Shown: positions 22,034-25,608 of the stretch, in pieces
How positions within the stretch are numbered: position 1 is the stretch's first letter
Layout of the letters: each line of letters starts with the position of its first letter
NCBI GenBank assembly: GCA_050996405.1
Contig: JBPCRW010000241.1
Coordinates: 1 to 25,608, forward strand
Direction of reading: 5' to 3'
DNA length: 25,608 nucleotides
DNA from: JBPCRW01 sp050996405
GTDB lineage: Bacteria > Acidobacteriota > Blastocatellia > Pyrinomonadales > Pyrinomonadaceae
The notes under the pieces: model-generated
Database searches by the model: none
The model's input: only the letters and a program-made list of their open reading frames with translations
What the model was told of the DNA's origin: nothing
Position numbers and translations under genes: made by a program

Positions 22034-23929
22034 ATGCACGTTTGTCATTTTTGTGAATATTCGGTTGAAAGCGCATATTTTGAAAATCTTACCAAAGGTT
22101 TGATTGCAAAAGGCGTAAAGATTTCACTGCTCGAATTAGGCGCGCACAAACCGCCAAAGTGGCTGGCGAATGTTCCCGAAGCAGAATATTTTAGTCTGGG
22201 AATTGTGGGCAAGTCTCAATATCCGCGAGCCGTCTGGCGTTTGGCAAAATTTCTCAAACGTGAAAAAATTGATATTTTGCAGACGCATCTCTACTATGCC
22301 GGATTGATAGGAGTTTTAGCGAAACGTCTATATCGGCAAACAATAATCGCTATGACGCGCCATCACACGAGCATCGTCAGAATGTTGGGGAAGGAATATC
22401 ATCTGGTGCTTGAAAAATGGATGTCGGAAAACGCCGATTACGTTATCGCGGTTTCCGAGGCAACGCGAAATTATATGATGCAGGTTGACCAAATTCGCGG
22501 AAACCACATCGAAATTGCTTATATCGGATTTGATTTTGAAAAATTAAAGCCGAATAAAACTGACAGAGCGAAAATTCGCGCCGAATTCGGCTTCGGCGAA
22601 AATGATTTTGTCATCGGTTACGTGGCGAGTTTTGCACAGGGCAAAGGTCATTTACAAATTATTGAGGCTTTCAGCAAAATTGTTAAAGAAATTCCCGAAG
22701 CGCGTCTTTTCTTTGTCGGAACCGGAAATTCGGCGGAAGCCAATGCTGCGGTCGAAAAATTTTCGCTGCGCGAGAAAATTATTTTCGCAGGCTGGCGCGA
22801 CGATGCTCCGGCGTGTATGAACGCGATGGATTTGTTCGTTCAGCCTTCGCTTTCAGAAGCGTTCAGCCAGGTTTTGATTGAAGCGATGGGCGTTGGACTG
22901 CCAGTAATCGCTACGGATGTCGGCGGCGCGAATGAAGTTATCGCCGATGGGAAAAATGGTTTTTTGATTAAGCCGAACGACGCGGAATCAATCTATCGAA
23001 AAACTGTGGAACTTTATCGTTCAAAGGAATTGCGCGACAAAATTGCGATTGCCGGACAAGCAAATGTGCGAAAAAGATTCGGCGTGGAACGAATGATTGA
23101 GCGGTATGTCGGTCTTTACCAAAATTGGTACGAAAAAAAGAAAAAAATGTCGGTTTCGGAAAGACTGCAAGTAACGAATATCAATGAGGCGAATAAATTT
23201 TCGCCGTATTGGGGAGAGCATGCGGCGCGTTACATTTTCGCACTGCCATATGTCGAAAAAAAATCCGTTCTTGATATTGCCTGCGGGACGGGTTACGGAA
23301 TCGAGTTATTGAAAGGCAAAGCGCAGTCGGTAACGGGCGTTGACATAGATTTTGAAGCGGCATCGCAGGCTCGAAAGGAATGCGACGAAAAATCCTTTGT
23401 TTTAATCGGCGACGGCACAAATCTGCCTTTCGCAGACCGGAGTTTTGATGTCGTTACGTCGTTTGAAACACTCGAACATCTGCGCGATCGCGGAAAATTT
23501 GTATCGGAATTGAAAAGAGTTTTACGAAAGGACGGGGTTTTGATTCTTTCCACGCCGAACGCGAATTACACCAAGCCGGTGAACGGAAAACCTTCAAATC
23601 CGTTTCATATTTTTGAATATAAACCCGAACAACTACGCGCCGAACTCGCCCGACAGTTTGAGGTGCGGGATTTTTTGGGTCAGACTTTAGACGAAAGTTT
23701 TACGCTTTCGCCTTTTCAGTTGGAACAAAATCGTCTGCCGAAAGATTTTTCGACGCAGACGAAACTTTTCTGCTGGAGAGTAATCAACAAAATACCGCCT
23801 TCGGCTCGCGAAGGGTTAAGCAAAGCGATTTGGAAACGCCCGTTTTATCCGACGGGAAACGATTACGATTTCAGTGTCAAAAAGCTGGAAAACGCGCCTG
23901 TTTTAGTCGCCGTCTGCCGAAAGAAATGA
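22034..23929 (+). CDS. Fusion of GT4 glycosyltransferase and SAM methyltransferase
   Basis: Residues 1-370 are a GT-B retaining glycosyltransferase of family 4: ILQTHLYYAGLIGVLAKR, VIAVSEATRNYM, VIGYVASFAQGKGH, and the donor-site E-x7-E segment SEAFSQVLIEAMGVGLPVIATDVGG. Residues 375-631 are a class I methyltransferase: SVLDIACGTGYGIELLK, VTGVDIDFEAASQA, LPFADRSFDVVTSFETLEHL, VLILSTPNANYT. The joint is KKKKMSV, encoded by two A7 tracts (23133-23139 and 23141-23147) ending in an in-frame ATG at 23147 (residue 372). The enzyme would both add a sugar and methylate a glycan in the cytoplasm. A separate methylase could also start at the internal ATG. It overlaps the next gene by 4 bases (ATGA). 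Confidence 0.9.
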   Translation: MHVCHFCEYSVESAYFENLTKGLIAKGVKISLLELGAHKPPKWLANVPEAEYFSLGIVGKSQYPRAVWRLAKFLKREKIDILQTHLYYAGLIGVLAKRLYRQTIIAMTRHHTSIVRMLGKEYHLVLEKWMSENADYVIAVSEATRNYMMQVDQIRGNHIEIAYIGFDFEKLKPNKTDRAKIRAEFGFGENDFVIGYVASFAQGKGHLQIIEAFSKIVKEIPEARLFFVGTGNSAEANAAVEKFSLREKIIFAGWRDDAPACMNAMDLFVQPSLSEAFSQVLIEAMGVGLPVIATDVGGANEVIADGKNGFLIKPNDAESIYRKTVELYRSKELRDKIAIAGQANVRKRFGVERMIERYVGLYQNWYEKKKKMSVSERLQVTNINEANKFSPYWGEHAARYIFALPYVEKKSVLDIACGTGYGIELLKGKAQSVTGVDIDFEAASQARKECDEKSFVLIGDGTNLPFADRSFDVVTSFETLEHLRDRGKFVSELKRVLRKDGVLILSTPNANYTKPVNGKPSNPFHIFEYKPEQLRAELARQFEVRDFLGQTLDESFTLSPFQLEQNRLPKDFSTQTKLFCWRVINKIPPSAREGLSKAIWKRPFYPTGNDYDFSVKKLENAPVLVAVCRKK

Positions 23930-24810
23930 AACCTTTAGTTAGTGTCATTATTCCTAATTACAACTACGCGCAATATCTGCGCGAAGCGATTGACAGCGTT
24001 TTGAGGCAGACATATGAAAACATTGAAATCATCGTCGTTGACGACGGTTCAAAAGATGAATCAAAAGAAGTTCTGCAAAGCTGCGGCGATAAAATAGAAA
24101 CTGTTTTTCAGCAAAATCTGGGCGTTTCGGCGGCGCGAAATAATGGTGTGCGAAAAAGCGTCGGAGAATTTATCGCGCTTCTCGATGCCGACGATATGTG
24201 GCTGCCCGAAAAGATTGAAAGACAAATCCAGAAATTTACGGAAAACTCTGAAATCGGTTTGGTTCACGTCGGCGTTGAAGAATTTGACGACGCGGGAAAT
24301 ATCTTGAAAACTCGTCTGAACGGAATGGCGGGCGAAGTTTCGCACGAGCTTTTGCTTTCCAAAAATGCCGTCATTCTTGGCGGCGGAAGCGGAATGATGA
24401 TTCCGCGAAAAGTTTTTGAAGAAGTCGAAGGCTTTGATTTGCGTCTTTTAACTTCAGCCGATTGGGATTTATTTTATCGCGTCAGTCGCTCTTACAAAGT
24501 TGGATTTGTGAACGAAGTTTTGCTGCGTTATAGAATTCACGGCTCGAATATGCACGGCAATGTCGCGCGGATGGAACGCGAAATGCTGTTCGGATATGAA
24601 AAAGCCTTTAGCGAAAAAGATACGGCGGTTCAGGAAATTCGGCGGACGGCTTACGGAAATCTGCATCAGGTTTTGGCGGGTTCATATTTTAATTCGGGAC
24701 AATATGCGGATTTTGTAAAACACGCTTTTAAAAGTATCTGGCTGACACCGCGCAACTTTTCGCACTTTGCCGCATTTCCCCTGCGCCGTCTGAAACGGAG
24801 ATTGGAATAA
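23926..24810 (+). CDS. Family 2 glycosyltransferase
   Basis: Inverting GT-A enzyme of 294 residues that adds a sugar from a nucleotide donor to a growing glycan. Landmarks are the N-terminal PLVSVIIPNYNYAQYLREAIDSVL, the donor-binding IEIIVVDDGSKDES, LGVSAARNNG, and the metal-binding DXD-type LLDADDMWLPEKIE. The acceptor-side segment GFDLRLLTSADWDLFYRVS follows. The frame is open back to 23830, but ATG 23926 starts exactly at the conserved N terminus and overlaps the fusion gene's TGA as ATGA, so translation is probably coupled. No membrane helix is evident; it should act at the cytoplasmic face. About 100 bases then precede the FkbM gene. Confidence 0.93.
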   Translation: MKPLVSVIIPNYNYAQYLREAIDSVLRQTYENIEIIVVDDGSKDESKEVLQSCGDKIETVFQQNLGVSAARNNGVRKSVGEFIALLDADDMWLPEKIERQIQKFTENSEIGLVHVGVEEFDDAGNILKTRLNGMAGEVSHELLLSKNAVILGGGSGMMIPRKVFEEVEGFDLRLLTSADWDLFYRVSRSYKVGFVNEVLLRYRIHGSNMHGNVARMEREMLFGYEKAFSEKDTAVQEIRRTAYGNLHQVLAGSYFNSGQYADFVKHAFKSIWLTPRNFSHFAAFPLRRLKRRLE

Positions 24811-24914
24811 AAATTTCAGCCGCTCGTAAATTATTTCAAGACAGTTTTATTATTTTTATTTATCAAACAAAACTTTCTGAATTAGTTATTCAGCAGTAAG
24901 TTTTAATCCGGCAA

Positions 24915-25608
24915 ATGACATCATCAATAAAAACCAAGACCTTGAATGTTTTTAGAAAAACATTTACATATGCGCCGCTTGAAAAAGTAATTTTACGTCT
25001 TGTGCGGGGAACAAGATATTTAGGATTCTGGTCGCGTTTGATTCCGAATCCGAATCTTTACAAAGTTAATTCAACTCGCAAGGTCGAGCGAAACGGCATA
25101 AATTACGAACTTGATATTAGCTGCTTGATGCAGTGGTATATTTATTGGGACTTGACGGAAAAGCAGAGAGAAAAGCTCTATTCGCTTGTCAATAAAGGCG
25201 ATATTGTTTTCGATGTCGGCACGAACATCGGAGAAACTCTGCTTAATTTTGCCAAACTGACCGGAGAAAAAGGTTTTGTCTACGGCTTTGAGCCGGATGA
25301 GAAAAATTACAAAAACGTTCGAAAAAATATTTCTCTAAACGATTTTAATAATGTTCACGTTTTCAATTTCGGCATTTCGGACAAAAAAGAAAGCGTCAAA
25401 CTTTATCGCGTGGATTCGCACAATCTCGGAATGAACCGCATTTTAAGCGAATCGGAAGCCGCCAAATTTGACGATTTCACGATTATCGAAACCGAGCTTT
25501 TGGATAACGTCGTCGCTGAAAATCATATTGAACGAATTGACGTTATCAAAATTGATATTGAAGGTTACGAAATGCACGCCTTGCGCGGCGCGGAGAAAAC
25601 TTTGCGGA
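24915..25608 (+). CDS. FkbM-family methyltransferase (truncated by the window end)
   Basis: My translation from ATG 24915 stays open to the last base, giving 231 residues of an incomplete gene. It begins MTSSIKTKTLNVFRKTF and contains the methylase motif I GDIVFDVGTNIGETLLNFAK, then VYGFEPDEKNYKNVRKNI. The FkbM-typical IDVIKIDIEGYEMHALRGAE comes near the end. FkbM-family enzymes O-methylate sugars or small molecules, and they are common in polysaccharide loci. About 70 residues precede the family core. No SD is visible. It continues the plus-strand cluster after a gap of about 100 bases, and its 3' end lies beyond the window. Confidence 0.9.
   Translation, partial: MTSSIKTKTLNVFRKTFTYAPLEKVILRLVRGTRYLGFWSRLIPNPNLYKVNSTRKVERNGINYELDISCLMQWYIYWDLTEKQREKLYSLVNKGDIVFDVGTNIGETLLNFAKLTGEKGFVYGFEPDEKNYKNVRKNISLNDFNNVHVFNFGISDKKESVKLYRVDSHNLGMNRILSESEAAKFDDFTIIETELLDNVVAENHIERIDVIKIDIEGYEMHALRGAEKTLR

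Noticed and set aside
1..25608. CRISPR arrays, rRNA and tRNA genes
   Set aside because: No regularly spaced direct repeats, and no tRNA- or rRNA-like conserved stretches, were noticed on either strand.

Overview
The window is bacterial chromosome of moderate GC with dense coding. It mixes housekeeping genes (thiC, tkt, folA, thyA), a surface-polysaccharide cluster and a block of restriction-modification (RM) genes. Many genes lack an obvious Shine-Dalgarno (SD) sequence. Nothing fixes the taxon. The gene mix suggests a Gram-negative environmental bacterium, possibly Acidobacteriota, but that is a guess. I saw no rRNA, tRNA, CRISPR array or transposase.

Layout. 121-3692 (minus): a secreted ankyrin-repeat protein, an intrinsic terminator, and thiC behind a TPP riboswitch whose optional P3a arm is an 18-bp perfect palindrome. 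3693-4099: little of substance. 4100-6124 (plus): a DHA2-type drug exporter with a MarR-like C-terminal domain. 6154-8181 (minus): transketolase. 8199-12490: two type II RM systems. 12474-13958 (minus): an FGGY sugar kinase, probably gluconokinase. 14131-15529 (minus): folA and thyA. 15585-16049 (plus): an unknown acidic protein. 16128 to the right edge (plus): three methyltransferases, a Wzx-like flippase, a multispanning membrane protein, a GT4-methyltransferase fusion, a GT2 glycosyltransferase and a truncated FkbM methyltransferase.

The most interesting part is 8182-12490, between the sugar kinase and transketolase. One system is AvaI/BsoBI-like (predicted site CYCGRG). The other is PvuII-like (predicted site CAGCTG), with its controller (C) protein fused in frame to the nuclease and two C-boxes in the divergent intergenic region. 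The AvaI-like pair lies between intact tkt and a second, diverged copy of the first 33 tkt codons (10608-10707). In the alignable core of the two copies, 6 of 7 differences are synonymous. They therefore diverged as working genes in separate lineages, and were joined by transfer with a long target duplication, not by recent local duplication.

The tkt remnant ends in an ATGA overlap with the start of the AvaI-like methylase, so it probably acts as a translated leader. On the minus strand the PvuII-like methylase, tkt remnant, AvaI-like methylase, AvaI-like nuclease and intact tkt follow with junctions of +4, -4, -1 and +17 bases. Central metabolism may thus be expressed from the RM operon.
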